Positions 8,216 through 17,061 are shown, counted from the stretch's first letter. The stretch is DNA of 64,000 bases from Chryseobacterium gregarium DSM 19109 (GCF_000430845.1 NZ_AUMU01000007.1:186001-250000); one strand, 5' to 3'. Notes: generated by a model not told the origin, from the sequence alone. Translations and numbers: made by a program.

Positions 8216-8950
8216 ATGGCAAGCAAGTTAGCATTAGATACGAATATTTGGATTTATTTAACTAAAGAAACATTTGATCCACTTTTTGAATCTCTAAAAG
8301 AGAAAATTGCGAATAATGAGTTTGAGTTACTTACAAATGAAATCGTAATTGAAGAATGGAAACGAAATAAAAAATCCACTATTAAGAGTCTTTGTGAGTC
8401 AATAAAGCAAGAATTTAAATCCGCAAAAAGTCTCGCTAAATTTTTACCTGCGAAAGAAAAGGTGGAATTGCTCACTTTCTTAGAAAAACTTGACACCGAA
8501 GAAAAGCGTTTAGAAAAGGCTAAATTAAGAGTCGAAGAAGTTGAGCAATTATTATTTTCTGCTAAAAAAATTGATATTAATGATGAACAAAAAATGTTTG
8601 TAGCTAATTTGGCAATTACTAAAAAGGGACCATTTTCAAATAATAAAAATAATTTTAATGATACTTTAATTCTGCGAAATTTTATTGAGCATATTCAAAA
8701 AATTAACTATCCAGATAAATATGATCTTATATATGTTTCAAATAACCCTAAAGACTTTTGCATTGATGGTAAAGAAAATATATATCCTGAAATATTGGAT
8801 GGTTTTGATTCTTTACGAATTAAAAGCGTAACTGAACTTGGGCAGGCATTTCACCTATCAACAGAGCTAATTGAAGACTTTGATGATTGGTTAGAATACC
8901 AAGTACAAACGTGGGCTGAAATGCAATATGAAATTTCAAGAGGTAAATGA
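8216..8950 (+). CDS. PIN-domain nuclease, DUF4935-like
   Basis: 244 residues. The N-terminus LALDTNIWIYL has the PIN signature with Asp8 and Asn10; further acidic candidates are Glu46/Glu47 (VIEEWKR), Asp149 (FNDTLIL), and the late YVSNNPKDF motif with Asp180, which matches DUF4935-type PIN proteins. A helical, Lys/Glu-rich insertion occupies residues 55-120. PIN domains are metal-dependent RNases or DNases, often in toxin or defence roles. It lies 157 bases after the unknown 185-aa gene on the same strand, shares its low GC, and precedes a strong terminator, so it may be the third member of the module. The spacing leaves room for an independent promoter. Confidence 0.8.
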   Translation: MASKLALDTNIWIYLTKETFDPLFESLKEKIANNEFELLTNEIVIEEWKRNKKSTIKSLCESIKQEFKSAKSLAKFLPAKEKVELLTFLEKLDTEEKRLEKAKLRVEEVEQLLFSAKKIDINDEQKMFVANLAITKKGPFSNNKNNFNDTLILRNFIEHIQKINYPDKYDLIYVSNNPKDFCIDGKENIYPEILDGFDSLRIKSVTELGQAFHLSTELIEDFDDWLEYQVQTWAEMQYEISRGK

Positions 8951-8963
8951 GATTTATAATAAA

Positions 8964-8985
8964 ACAGCCCCTAAAGTGGGGCTGT
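8964..8985 (+). terminator. Terminator after the PIN gene
   Basis: Perfect 8-bp stem ACAGCCCC / GGGGCTGT with a 6-base loop, 13 bases after the PIN stop codon. The trailing sequence AATTAACTC is not a clean T run, but the GC-rich stem stands out in this AT-rich region. Confidence 0.7.
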
Positions 8986-9191
8986 AATTAACTCAAAAAT
9001 CAATGATAATCAGAACAACTACCATTAAAACTTTGTTGAATACCTTTAGTAAAATCAAAAGCATTCAAATTTCTATCTAAAAAGCATCTATATAACTGCT
9101 CTTATTAGCTTGCGTAAAGAGTTTGTAAAGATTCCAAAAGTTTATATCTCCATTATTTCTCTACAGAAACTTTCAGTATTAATAAACAAAA

Positions 9192-9217
9192 AAGCACCTA
9201 CATCTCTGTAAGTGCTT
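9192..9217 (-). terminator. Terminator of the tRNA gene
   Basis: Read on the minus strand, a stem AAGCACTTAC / GTAGGTGCTT (one mismatch or wobble) with loop AGAGAT is followed by a T-rich run (TTTTGTTTATT). It lies 11 bases beyond the tRNA 3' end. Confidence 0.75.
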
Positions 9218-9227
9218 GATTAAAAAG

Positions 9228-9301
9228 TGGTCCCACCTGGGCTCGAACCAGGGACCACCTGATTATGAGTCAGGTGCTCTAACCAACTGAGCTATAGGAC
9301 C
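9228..9301 (-). tRNA. tRNA with CAU anticodon (tRNA-Met or tRNA-Ile2)
   Basis: A 74-base cloverleaf on the minus strand starting GGTCCTATAGCTCAGTTGG. The acceptor stem pairs GGTCCTA with TGGGACC (one G-U), the anticodon stem CCTGA/TCAGG encloses loop CTCATAA with anticodon CAU, and the T arm carries GGTTCGAGCC. The 3' CCA is not encoded: after the discriminator A come C and then TTTTT. Whether it is elongator Met or the lysidine-modified Ile tRNA cannot be settled by eye. It bounds the AT-rich region on its right side; no direct-repeat attachment site was found. Confidence 0.95.
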
Positions 9302-9362
9302 TCAAAATCGGTTGAATTTTGTGATTGCAAAAATAGTAAAATTTCCGGCATTACAAAATTTT

Positions 9363-9761
9363 TTATGGTTTTTCTTGACACAATTCTACCAGTACCCCAT
9401 TGGTGGATTTCGGGTGAAGGAAGACAACCAGCTTGTTATCAGCGCCTTCTTTGGGTTCTTCGGAGATAAACTGGAACCCTTCTTTTTTTAACCGCTCCAC
9501 TTCTGCACGGATATCTTCCACCCCGAAAGCGAGGTGATGGATGCCCTCCCCTTTTTTGTCGATGAATTTAGCAATGGGGCTTTCTTCCTGACTGGCTTCC
9601 AGCAGTTCGATTTTGGATTCCCCGGCAGCATAAAATGAGGTGACGACCCCTTCCCGCTCCACGGATTCCTGTTTGTAAGATTCCTTTCCCAGAAGTTTCG
9701 CAAAAAGCGCATCGGAAACCCCGAGGGATTTCACGGCAATGCCGATATGTTCTAATTTCAT
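9363..9761 (-). CDS. mce: Methylmalonyl-CoA epimerase
   Basis: About 132 residues of the glyoxalase/VOC fold that interconverts the (R) and (S) forms of methylmalonyl-CoA in the propionate pathway. Family hallmarks are MKLEHIGIAVKSL at the start (metal-binding His), SKIELLE, GIHHLAFGVEDI (second metal His) and VLVELCQ at the end (metal Glu). I prefer the ATG at 9761 over 9776 because the family begins directly with the MKLEHIGIAV strand. Length matches the family. It is divergent from rbfA. Confidence 0.93.
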   Translation of the reverse strand: MKLEHIGIAVKSLGVSDALFAKLLGKESYKQESVEREGVVTSFYAAGESKIELLEASQEESPIAKFIDKKGEGIHHLAFGVEDIRAEVERLKKEGFQFISEEPKEGADNKLVVFLHPKSTNGVLVELCQEKP

Positions 9762-9784
9762 AAGCAATTCCATCAATTAAGTCG

Positions 9785-9792
9785 TAAATTTG
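9785..9792 (+). promoter_or_regulatory. -7 box of rbfA (TAAATTTG)
   Basis: An exact match to the Bacteroidetes consensus TAnnTTTG, 58 bases before the chosen rbfA ATG. A transcript starting just after it would include the ATGs at 9812 and 9815 as well as 9851. Confidence 0.55.
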
Positions 9793-9850
9793 ATAAAGCT
9801 TGGTATTTCAAATGATGGATTCAAACAAAAATACTAAATTTGCAGGACTT

Positions 9851-10210
9851 ATGGAAAGCAACAGACAAAGAAAAGTAGCACAGATCATACAGGAAGACTT
9901 CGCGGAGCTGTTCCGCAAACAGGCTGCAGAAAGCAAGCAGAGCATCCTGGTATCCGTTTCGGATGTCAAGATAACGCCGGATCTCGGGATTGCCAAAATC
10001 TACCTGAGCATCTTCCCGAAGGAATTCCGTTCTGCCGTGATGAAAGAGATCGATGAGAACAAAGCCCAGTACAGGAACTTCCTCGGCCAGAAGATGGCCA
10101 AGCAGGTGCGGGTGATTCCCAACCTGAATTTCTACCTGGATACCGCTCTTGATGATGTTGAAAAGCTGGAGCGCGAACTGAGAGGCGAAGGCGACAATCC
10201 TATTTTATAA
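9851..10210 (+). CDS. rbfA: Ribosome-binding factor A
   Basis: About 119 residues from MESNRQRKVAQIIQEDFAEL, the usual opening of the family; a longer frame from a TTG at 9800 adds 17 residues of non-family sequence. The KH-like core shows SILVSVSDVKITPDLGIAKI and, near the end, VRVIPNLNFYLDTALDD, the conserved RbfA signature. It binds the 30S subunit and helps 16S rRNA 5'-end maturation, especially in the cold. The ABC permease gene follows three bases after its stop, so the two are probably one operon. Confidence 0.93.
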   Translation: MESNRQRKVAQIIQEDFAELFRKQAAESKQSILVSVSDVKITPDLGIAKIYLSIFPKEFRSAVMKEIDENKAQYRNFLGQKMAKQVRVIPNLNFYLDTALDDVEKLERELRGEGDNPIL

Positions 10211-10213
10211 GCC

Positions 10214-11419
10214 TTGAAAAACATTGCATTTTATATCGCGTCCCGTTACCTTTTATCCAAGAAAGGGAGCACGGCCGTTACGTTCATTACGTGGCTGTCC
10301 GTGGGTGCCATGACCGTGGCGGTCACTGCAATGTTTGTTATCATATCGGTTTTTTCAGGGCTCGAAGACCTCAACAAGGACCTGATCTCCAACCTGCATG
10401 CCGACCTTACCATCAAAAGCACAGCGGGGAAAACGCTGAAGGATTTCGATAAGATCAGCGCTGCCCTTAAAAGCAATAAAGAAGTCAGCCATTTCTCAAG
10501 GGTCATTGAGGAAAAAGTATACATCAGCTACAACGGGAAAGGCGACATCGCTTATCTGAGAGGCGTTGATTCCGCCTATACCCAGGTGAATCCGATCAAT
10601 AAGGACGTATTCTACGGAACCTATCCGAGCTTCAAGTATTCCAATGAAGTGCTGATGGAAAATTCCCTGGACAACAGGCTGTCGGTTCCCGTGCCTTCCA
10701 GTACGGCCTATGCAACGGTTTTCATGCCCAAAGCCGGCACAGGGATCATCAATAAGGAAGAAGACATTTACCAGAAGAAAGACATCCTGGTTACCGGTGT
10801 TTTTCCCGGAAAAGACCAACTGGACAATTATATCATCTCCCCTGTTGAATTGACGGAAGAGCTTCTGAACCTGCCCAAACATTCCGCTTACCAGATCGTG
10901 ATCAGGCTCAGGAATCCTGAGAATACGGCAGCGGTGAAGCAACAGCTTCTTTCCACCCTCGGTAAAAATATAGAAATCAAGACCAAGGAAGAAGAAAATG
11001 CGGCGTTCTGGAAAATGATCAATACGGAAAAGCTGTTTATTTATCTGATCTTTGCCCTGGTGATTTTCATTACCACCTTCAACCTGGCAGGGGCCATCAT
11101 CATCCTGCAGCTGGATAAGAAGGAACAGGCAAAATCACTGATTTCTTTAGGATTCCCTCTAAGCCACCTGAGGCAGATCTATTTCTATACGGGGATACTG
11201 ATTGTCGTGCTCGGCATTATTTCCGGGCTGATCCTGGGAACGGCACTCTGCTATTTCCAGCAGTACACGGAATTCTTTAAAGCCAATGAAACCCTGCCTT
11301 TCCCGGTAAAGATCGTCGGAAAGAATTATTTCACGGTTTCCCTTACGGCCGCCCTTTTCGGGTTCGGTATTTCATGGGTATTCTCCAAAATCAGCAAGGA
11401 GTACATTACCAAAAATTAA
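10214..11419 (+). CDS. ABC transporter permease, FtsX/LolE-like
   Basis: 401 residues starting at a TTG (frame and N-terminal MKNIAFYIASRYL fit the family; no ATG nearby). One transmembrane helix at about 25-48, a large extracytoplasmic domain of about 210 residues, then three helices near 275-300, 320-350 and 370-390, the standard FtsX-type arrangement. Such permeases work with a LolD-like ATPase to move lipoproteins off the inner membrane; no ATPase gene is adjacent, so the partner must be elsewhere. The LolC/E role is the family default, not proven here. It is coupled to rbfA with a 3-base gap. Confidence 0.85.
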   Translation: MKNIAFYIASRYLLSKKGSTAVTFITWLSVGAMTVAVTAMFVIISVFSGLEDLNKDLISNLHADLTIKSTAGKTLKDFDKISAALKSNKEVSHFSRVIEEKVYISYNGKGDIAYLRGVDSAYTQVNPINKDVFYGTYPSFKYSNEVLMENSLDNRLSVPVPSSTAYATVFMPKAGTGIINKEEDIYQKKDILVTGVFPGKDQLDNYIISPVELTEELLNLPKHSAYQIVIRLRNPENTAAVKQQLLSTLGKNIEIKTKEEENAAFWKMINTEKLFIYLIFALVIFITTFNLAGAIIILQLDKKEQAKSLISLGFPLSHLRQIYFYTGILIVVLGIISGLILGTALCYFQQYTEFFKANETLPFPVKIVGKNYFTVSLTAALFGFGISWVFSKISKEYITKN

Positions 11420-11441
11420 CATACACGCTTTCGTTTTTTCG

Positions 11442-11449
11442 TAACTTTG
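11442..11449 (+). promoter_or_regulatory. -7 box of the secreted endonuclease gene (TAACTTTG)
   Basis: An exact TAnnTTTG match 19 bases before the ATG at 11469, leaving a leader of roughly 15 bases. It follows the permease stop closely and supports separate transcription of the endonuclease gene. Confidence 0.65.
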
Positions 11450-11468
11450 TCGTCCAAAAACAAAAAAA

Positions 11469-13289
11469 ATGAAGCGGACTTTACTCTCTTTTTTCATGAG
11501 CCTGGCGTTCATCAGTGCCTTTGCTCAGATTCCTGCCGGTTACTATGACGGAACATCAGGACTTACCGGGGCAACCCTTAAATCCAAATTAAAACAGATT
11601 ATCACAGCCGGGCATGTTGACCATGGCTATGGCGGCCTCTGGACCGGTTACCAGACGACAGACCGTGATAACATTTCCGGAATTCCCGGTTATGAAAACG
11701 ACGGAACGATTATGGACATGTACTCTGAAAACCCGAACGGGACAGATCCTTACAATTTCACCTATGGCAGCACGCAATGCGGCGGTTCAGGCTACGCTAA
11801 TGAAGGAGACTGCTACAACAGGGAGCACGTGGTGCCGCAAAGCCTGTTCAGTGAAAATTTCCCGATGAAATCGGACATCCATTTCATCCGTGCTACAGAC
11901 GGAAAAGTAAACGGCATGAGATCAAATTACCCTTTCGGAACCGTTGGTCCTGTATCTTACACTTCCCAGAACGGATCAAAATTAGGGACTTCAGTTTCCC
12001 CGGGGTATTCAGGAACGGTTTTCGAACCGATTGATGCCTTTAAAGGGGATATCGCCAGAATGATCTTTTATTTTGTAACGAGATATGAAACCCAGCTTTC
12101 CGGCTTTTCATCCGGAAATATGCTTGGCGGTTCTGCATTTCCGGGATTACAGACCTGGGAGCTTAACCAGCTTTTAGCCTGGAGCGCCGCAGACCCGGTT
12201 TCCCAGACTGAAATTGCCAGAAACAATGCGTCGTATGTATACCAGGGGAACAGAAACCCTTTTATCGACCATCCGGAATATGTGGCCCAGATATGGGGGA
12301 ATGTGGTTGCCGACACCGAGGCGCCTACCGTTCCGGCGAACTTAACAGCCGGTAACCCGTCTTCAAACTCTATTTCACTAAGCTGGACGGCATCTACGGA
12401 TAATACAGGGGTTGCCGGATATGAAATTTATGTAAACGGCGTTTTATATTCAACCGTGTCAGCAACAACGGCGACGGTTTCAGGACTGAATCCTTCTACA
12501 ACGTACACTTTTTACATCATCGCAAAAGACGCTTCAGGAAATACTTCTGCTGCCAGCAATACGGCATCGGGTACGACCCTTGCGGGCGGACAGCCAGGCG
12601 GAGGCAATACAAGCTGCGGTACGGAAGATTTTGAAAATATCCCGGCAAGTGCATCAGGCTACGCAACAAGAACCTGGACGAATAATAACATCACCTGGAC
12701 GGCTACCGATGCCAGAACCGACCAGGACATCAACGGATCAGGCAACAGAGCCATTACCATCAGAAACGGAAACCTGACGAGCTCCACCATCAGCGGAGGA
12801 ATCCAAAGCCTGACAGCAAGGGCCCAACTGGAATTCTCGGGAACTTCAGGCAGCCTGGATGTTAAGGTTAACGGCATCACAGTGGGGACCATCCCTTACA
12901 CCGGTACGTCAAACGCTCTGGTCACCATCAATAATATTAACGTAAGCGGAAATATCGTCATCAGTATCGTAAATCCTGTCAATAACAACAGAATTTCGAT
13001 CGATGACCTAAGCTGGACATGCTCCGCTACCTTAGGAACTACAGAAGCTGCGAAAGACAAATCAGGCTTTACGATCTATCCGAATCCTGTAAAAAACAAT
13101 GAGCTGTATGTGAAAGGCGACAACCTGAGCAGAATTTCAAAAGCCCGGATCTATGACCTTTCAGGGAAGCTGATCCAGACGATTGAAAACCCATTCAAAA
13201 ACACCGGCAAGATCCACCTTAACGGATTGGTGAAAGGAAATTATATCCTGACTGCCGAAAATTTCTCCGCCAAATTCATTGTAGAATAA
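11469..13289 (+). CDS. Secreted endonuclease I family protein with fibronectin III and T9SS sorting domains
   Basis: 606 residues. Signal peptide 1-20 (ending AFAQ). Residues 25-280 form an EndA/endonuclease I domain with the His-metal signature NREHVVPQS (117-125) and later KSDIHFI and NGMRSNYPFG. A fibronectin type III domain follows (about 287-370: APTVPANLTAG... TYTFYIIAKDASGNTSAASN), then a beta-rich segment (385-515), and a type A T9SS sorting domain at the end (FTIYPNPVKNNELYV... YDLSGKL... KGNYILT). It is likely a surface-attached or secreted nuclease that degrades extracellular DNA or RNA for nutrients. It has its own promoter and terminator. Confidence 0.92.
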   Translation: MKRTLLSFFMSLAFISAFAQIPAGYYDGTSGLTGATLKSKLKQIITAGHVDHGYGGLWTGYQTTDRDNISGIPGYENDGTIMDMYSENPNGTDPYNFTYGSTQCGGSGYANEGDCYNREHVVPQSLFSENFPMKSDIHFIRATDGKVNGMRSNYPFGTVGPVSYTSQNGSKLGTSVSPGYSGTVFEPIDAFKGDIARMIFYFVTRYETQLSGFSSGNMLGGSAFPGLQTWELNQLLAWSAADPVSQTEIARNNASYVYQGNRNPFIDHPEYVAQIWGNVVADTEAPTVPANLTAGNPSSNSISLSWTASTDNTGVAGYEIYVNGVLYSTVSATTATVSGLNPSTTYTFYIIAKDASGNTSAASNTASGTTLAGGQPGGGNTSCGTEDFENIPASASGYATRTWTNNNITWTATDARTDQDINGSGNRAITIRNGNLTSSTISGGIQSLTARAQLEFSGTSGSLDVKVNGITVGTIPYTGTSNALVTINNINVSGNIVISIVNPVNNNRISIDDLSWTCSATLGTTEAAKDKSGFTIYPNPVKNNELYVKGDNLSRISKARIYDLSGKLIQTIENPFKNTGKIHLNGLVKGNYILTAENFSAKFIVE

Positions 13290-13311
13290 ACCCCTGAAAA
13301 TATTTCATCAT

Positions 13312-13335
13312 AAAGACCGGTTTTTCCCGGTCTTT
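13312..13335 (+). terminator. Terminator after the endonuclease gene
   Basis: Stem AAAGACCGG / CCGGTCTTT with a short T-rich loop, running straight into a T-rich tract, 22 bases after the stop. Confidence 0.85.
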
Positions 13336-13339
13336 TTTT

Positions 13340-13347
13340 TATTTTTG
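13340..13347 (+). promoter_or_regulatory. -7 box of aroE (TATTTTTG)
   Basis: A TAnnTTTG match whose last base is only five bases before the aroE ATG. If used, transcription would begin at or next to the start codon, giving a leaderless mRNA. It overlaps the T tract of the preceding terminator, so chance similarity is possible. Confidence 0.45.
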
Positions 13348-13352
13348 AAAGT

Positions 13353-14090
13353 ATGGATTCCAATAAAAAATTAGGCCTGATCGGAAAGAACATCGCCTAC
13401 TCGTTCTCGAAAAAGTTCTTTGAAAACAAGTTTCAGAAGCTGATGCTGAAAGGGTATTCCTATGATATTTTTGATGTGGCGGACATTGACGGGGTCCAGG
13501 ATATTTTTTCCACTCCGGGGATCCTGGGATGCAACGTGACCATTCCTTACAAGGAGAAGATTATCGGTTATCTGGACGGGCTGAGCGATGAAGCCCGGAA
13601 GATCGGTGCCGTCAACTGTATCCTGATTGAAAACGGGAAAAAAACAGGGTACAATACGGATGCTTTCGGTTTTGAGAAAACCCTGCTGCTTCATAAGAAG
13701 CCCCATCATGATACGGCCCTGATCCTCGGAAACGGAGGCGCGGCCAAAGCCGTGCAGTATGTGCTTGAAAAACACGGAATCAGCCTTCTTACAGTCTCCA
13801 GAACGTCAGAGCTGAATTTTGAAAATTTAAACACAGAAACCGTCAAAAACCATAAAATCATCATTCAGTGCACGCCCGTAGGGACTTTCCCTCATGTAAA
13901 CGACTGCCTGGATTTTCCTTTTGACGGCATTTCCGAAGACCACCTCGTGATCGATCTCATTTACAATCCGACTTACACCCGGTTCATCATGAACGCTTCC
14001 GGAAAAGGGGCGAAAACGGTGAACGGATATTATATGCTTGAACAGCAAGCAGAAAAAGCCTGGGAAATTTGGAATTTTCAAAAAAAATAA
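13353..14090 (+). CDS. aroE: Shikimate dehydrogenase
   Basis: 245 residues. It reduces 3-dehydroshikimate to shikimate with NADPH in aromatic amino acid synthesis. Visible motifs: the substrate-binding serines in LIGKNIAYSFSKKFF, the catalytic Lys67 in NVTIPYKEKI (61-70), NTD at 101-103, the dinucleotide-binding GNGGAAKA (126-133) and NGYYMLEQQA near the end that closes over the substrate. Length is at the short end of the AroE family, as is usual in Flavobacteriia. The start is well defined by the family N-terminus. Confidence 0.95.
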   Translation: MDSNKKLGLIGKNIAYSFSKKFFENKFQKLMLKGYSYDIFDVADIDGVQDIFSTPGILGCNVTIPYKEKIIGYLDGLSDEARKIGAVNCILIENGKKTGYNTDAFGFEKTLLLHKKPHHDTALILGNGGAAKAVQYVLEKHGISLLTVSRTSELNFENLNTETVKNHKIIIQCTPVGTFPHVNDCLDFPFDGISEDHLVIDLIYNPTYTRFIMNASGKGAKTVNGYYMLEQQAEKAWEIWNFQKK

Positions 14091-14104
14091 CCTAAATTAG
14101 TCCC

Positions 14105-14131
14105 TTGATTGGCATTTTAGCCCTATATTTA
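14105..14131 (+). promoter_or_regulatory. Probable promoter of the DUF349 gene
   Basis: A TTG at 14105-14107 and a TATATTTA at 14124-14131 resemble the Bacteroidetes -33 and -7 elements (the last -7 base deviates from G). They lie in the 76-base gap before the DUF349 gene. Confidence 0.4.
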
Positions 14132-14166
14132 ATCTTAATTAACGCCACTCACATAAACGATTTGCT

Positions 14167-15972
14167 ATGATTACAGAAAACAACCTTTCTGAGAACGAAG
14201 AGAAGAATAATTCTAACGAACAGCCGCAGGAAGAAACACCGGAAAACACGGTCCCTTCTACCGAAAACGGACATGAAGAAGAAGCTGAACACGAAGAAGA
14301 GCATGCAGAAGCAGAACTCTCTTTGAGTGATGCCCTGAAAGAAATGGAGAAGATGATCAATGCGCCGGATGCAGGGGAAAACCTTAAGAAATTCAATCAG
14401 CTGAAGGAGAAAGCAAGTCATTACATCCATGATGAAGTGGAAGACAAAAAGCATGAGTACGCGGAAGCCGGGAACGCGCCTGAAAACTTCAGTTACGAAC
14501 ATCCTTCCCAGTCAAGGTTTTCTGCATTGGTCAATATTTTCAGGGAAAAATACGATACTTACCAGAAAGGCCAGGAAGAGGAACAGCATAAAAACCTCGA
14601 ATACCGTCAGAATATCATTGAGCGGCTTAAGAACCTTTATACCAACTCGGAGCCGGGAACCAATCTTTTCAAATCGATAAGAGAAATCAAAGAAGACTGG
14701 TCAAAGGCCGGTCAGGTAGCCAAATCGGAATTCAAGATCCTTAACAACAACTACTTCCACCACCTGAACCAGTTTTACCAGATGCTGGATCTCAACAAGG
14801 AATTCCTGGAGCAGGAATACAGCCACAACCTGGAAAAAAGGCAGCATATCATTGAGCGTGCCAAGCAGCTTGAACATGAGCCTGTAATCCAGAAAGCGCT
14901 TAACGAACTGCAGTACCTTCATAAGCTCTGGAAAGAAGAGGCCGAACCTGTTTCTGAAGAATTCCGTGAAAAGACGTGGGAAGAATTTAAAGAAATCTCA
15001 AACAAGATCCACGAAAGGAAATCCGAGCTTTCTGCAGCCATAGAAACGGAACAGGCCGCTAATCTGGAAAAGAAAAACCAGATTATTGCCGAAATCAAAA
15101 AGCTTACCGAGCCGGCTGAAACCCCGAACCATAATTACTGGCAGAATGCCATCAGACAGGTGGAAGACCTCCGTTCAGAATTCCTGAAAACCGGAAGCGT
15201 TCCGAGAAAGCTTTCCAACCAGAACTGGAATGATTTCAAGACGATCCTGAGAACATTCAATACCACAAAGAATACCTATTATAAATCGCTCAAAGGATCC
15301 CAGCAGGCGAATCTGGAAGAAAAGCTGAAACTGATCCAGACCGCGAAAGACAACCAGAACAATGAAGAATGGGATGTTGCCGTGCCGTTATTCAAAAAGC
15401 TCCAGGAAGACTGGAAGAAAATAGGGCATGTACCGAAAAGCATGACCAATAAGATCTGGGATGAATTCAGGGATGCCTGCAACACGTTTTTCAACAACTA
15501 CAGGGAGAAAAGCAATGCCTCCACGGATAACTGGAAAGAGAACTACAAAAATAAAAAAACCATTCTTGAAGATCTGAAAACCGTTTCCGATGAAGAAGGA
15601 AGCATTGAGAAAATCGAGGCCATCAAGACGGCGTGGAACAATATCGGGAAAGTTCCGAGAGATAAAATCTCGATCAACTCCGAATTCAACAAAACGCTGA
15701 GAGAGAAGCTGAAGCTGAACAAAATCAATGAGTTTGATTTAAAAGAAGAAGGCCTCTCTGAAAACCAGTTAACGGATAAGGCAAGAAAAATCAAGAATCA
15801 GATTTCTGACCTTGAAGCTGAAATCGTGAAGCTGGAGAACAACCTGGCTTTCTTCAAGAATCCGTCGAAAGAAAACCCGTTGCTTCGGGATACCTTTAAT
15901 TCTATTGATGACAAAAAAGCCCATCTGGAAACCTTAAAACAGAATCTCCACAACATCATCTCCGGAGAATAA
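14167..15972 (+). CDS. DUF349 domain-containing protein (601 aa)
   Basis: A cytoplasmic, highly charged, helical protein. Residues 1-60 are acidic and low complexity (runs of Glu). At least five DUF349 repeats follow, each about 70-75 residues and marked by a Trp, a G-x-V-P-type turn and a later W-x-x-F (for example DWKKIGHVPKSMTNKIWDEF and AWNNIGKVPRDKI). The C-terminus is a coiled coil (DLEAEIVKLENNLAFF). DUF349 proteins are widespread and of unknown biochemical role. It is a single gene with its own promoter and terminator. Confidence 0.88.
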   Translation: MITENNLSENEEKNNSNEQPQEETPENTVPSTENGHEEEAEHEEEHAEAELSLSDALKEMEKMINAPDAGENLKKFNQLKEKASHYIHDEVEDKKHEYAEAGNAPENFSYEHPSQSRFSALVNIFREKYDTYQKGQEEEQHKNLEYRQNIIERLKNLYTNSEPGTNLFKSIREIKEDWSKAGQVAKSEFKILNNNYFHHLNQFYQMLDLNKEFLEQEYSHNLEKRQHIIERAKQLEHEPVIQKALNELQYLHKLWKEEAEPVSEEFREKTWEEFKEISNKIHERKSELSAAIETEQAANLEKKNQIIAEIKKLTEPAETPNHNYWQNAIRQVEDLRSEFLKTGSVPRKLSNQNWNDFKTILRTFNTTKNTYYKSLKGSQQANLEEKLKLIQTAKDNQNNEEWDVAVPLFKKLQEDWKKIGHVPKSMTNKIWDEFRDACNTFFNNYREKSNASTDNWKENYKNKKTILEDLKTVSDEEGSIEKIEAIKTAWNNIGKVPRDKISINSEFNKTLREKLKLNKINEFDLKEEGLSENQLTDKARKIKNQISDLEAEIVKLENNLAFFKNPSKENPLLRDTFNSIDDKKAHLETLKQNLHNIISGE

Positions 15973-15992
15973 CCATAAAAAAACTACACAAG

Positions 15993-16017
15993 GCGGAGCA
16001 AAGCAATTTGACTCCGC
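15993..16017 (+). terminator. Terminator between the DUF349 gene and ribD
   Basis: Stem GCGGAG / CTCCGC around a 13-base loop, followed by a T tract (TTTTTTTATTT). The stem is short but GC-rich. Confidence 0.7.
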
Positions 16018-16035
16018 TTTTTTATTTCATTCAGT

Positions 16036-17061
16036 ATGCAGGACGAATTTTACATCAGCAGATGCATCGAGCTGGCCCGGAAAGCTGCCGGCAAAACCTA
16101 CCCCAATCCTCTGGTGGGAAGCGTGATTGTACACAACGGAAAAATCATCGGGGAAGGCTACCACCATAAAGCCGGTGAGCCCCATGCGGAAATCAATGCG
16201 ATCCGTTCCGTGGCCGATAAAAGCCTTATCCCGGAATCTACCATCTATGTTTCGCTGGAGCCGTGCGCCCATTACGGGAAAACACCGCCGTGCGCCCTGA
16301 AGATTAAAGAGCTGGGATTTAAAAAGGTCGTCATCGGAGCGATGGACTCCCATGATCAGGTGAACGGGAAAGGCAAAAAGATTATTCAGGAAGCAGGGAT
16401 TGAAGCAGTCTCAGGCATTTTGGAAAAAGAATGTACCGAGCTGAATAAAAGGTTCTTCACCTATCACGAAAAGAAAAGGCCGTACATCATCCTGAAATGG
16501 GCGGAATCCGCAGACGGCTTTATGGATAAAGATTTCAGGCCCTACCCCATTTCCAATTCCCTTGTCAATCAGTTTGTCCACCAGATGAGGTCGGATGAAC
16601 ATGCTATTTTAGTAGGAACGCAAACGGCCCTGAATGATAACCCGGGCCTGACGGTAAGAAATGTGACCGGCATCAACCCGGTAAGGATCTTAATTGATTT
16701 CGACTTGAAGGTCCCGGAAGATTTCAATCTGTATAGCAATGAAGCCAGGACTCTGGTTTTTAATTCAGTAAGAGAAGGAACGGAAAACAATATTCAGTTC
16801 ATTAAGATCAGCAGGGAAAATTTCCTGCCGGACTTAATAGACGCTTTATATAAAGAACAGATCCAGTCCGTGATCATTGAAGGCGGAAGGTTTACCTTGC
16901 AGCAGTGTATTGATGGCAATCTTTGGGATGAAGCGGTCGTGATTAAAAATGAAAACCTGAACCTGGAGAACGGCACGAAAGCACCTGATTTTGATTTTAA
17001 ACCGAATCAGACTGAAAATTTCAGGGACAATACTATTAATTTCTTCACCAAATTCATTTAA
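16036..17061 (+). CDS. ribD: Bifunctional riboflavin deaminase/reductase RibD
   Basis: 341 residues. The N-terminal deaminase domain (1-145) carries the zinc site HAE (50-52) and PCAHYGKTPPC with Cys77 and Cys86. The C-terminal reductase domain (about 150-341) shows RPYIILKWAESADGF, GTQTALNDNPGLTVR and IIEGG. It performs the second and third steps of riboflavin synthesis (deamination, then NADPH reduction). It starts 19 bases after the preceding terminator stem; there is no obvious riboswitch in the gap. Both active sites look intact. Confidence 0.95.
   Translation: MQDEFYISRCIELARKAAGKTYPNPLVGSVIVHNGKIIGEGYHHKAGEPHAEINAIRSVADKSLIPESTIYVSLEPCAHYGKTPPCALKIKELGFKKVVIGAMDSHDQVNGKGKKIIQEAGIEAVSGILEKECTELNKRFFTYHEKKRPYIILKWAESADGFMDKDFRPYPISNSLVNQFVHQMRSDEHAILVGTQTALNDNPGLTVRNVTGINPVRILIDFDLKVPEDFNLYSNEARTLVFNSVREGTENNIQFIKISRENFLPDLIDALYKEQIQSVIIEGGRFTLQQCIDGNLWDEAVVIKNENLNLENGTKAPDFDFKPNQTENFRDNTINFFTKFI

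Noticed and set aside
9000..9101. Minus-strand 33-codon fragment (ending FNGSCSDYH)
   Set aside because: Protein-like in feel but very short, with no start and no recognised match; could be a remnant next to the tRNA, not enough to annotate.
9181..9362. tRNA as integration site of the AT-rich island
   Set aside because: No integrase and no repeated tRNA end was found within the window, so an attachment site cannot be claimed.
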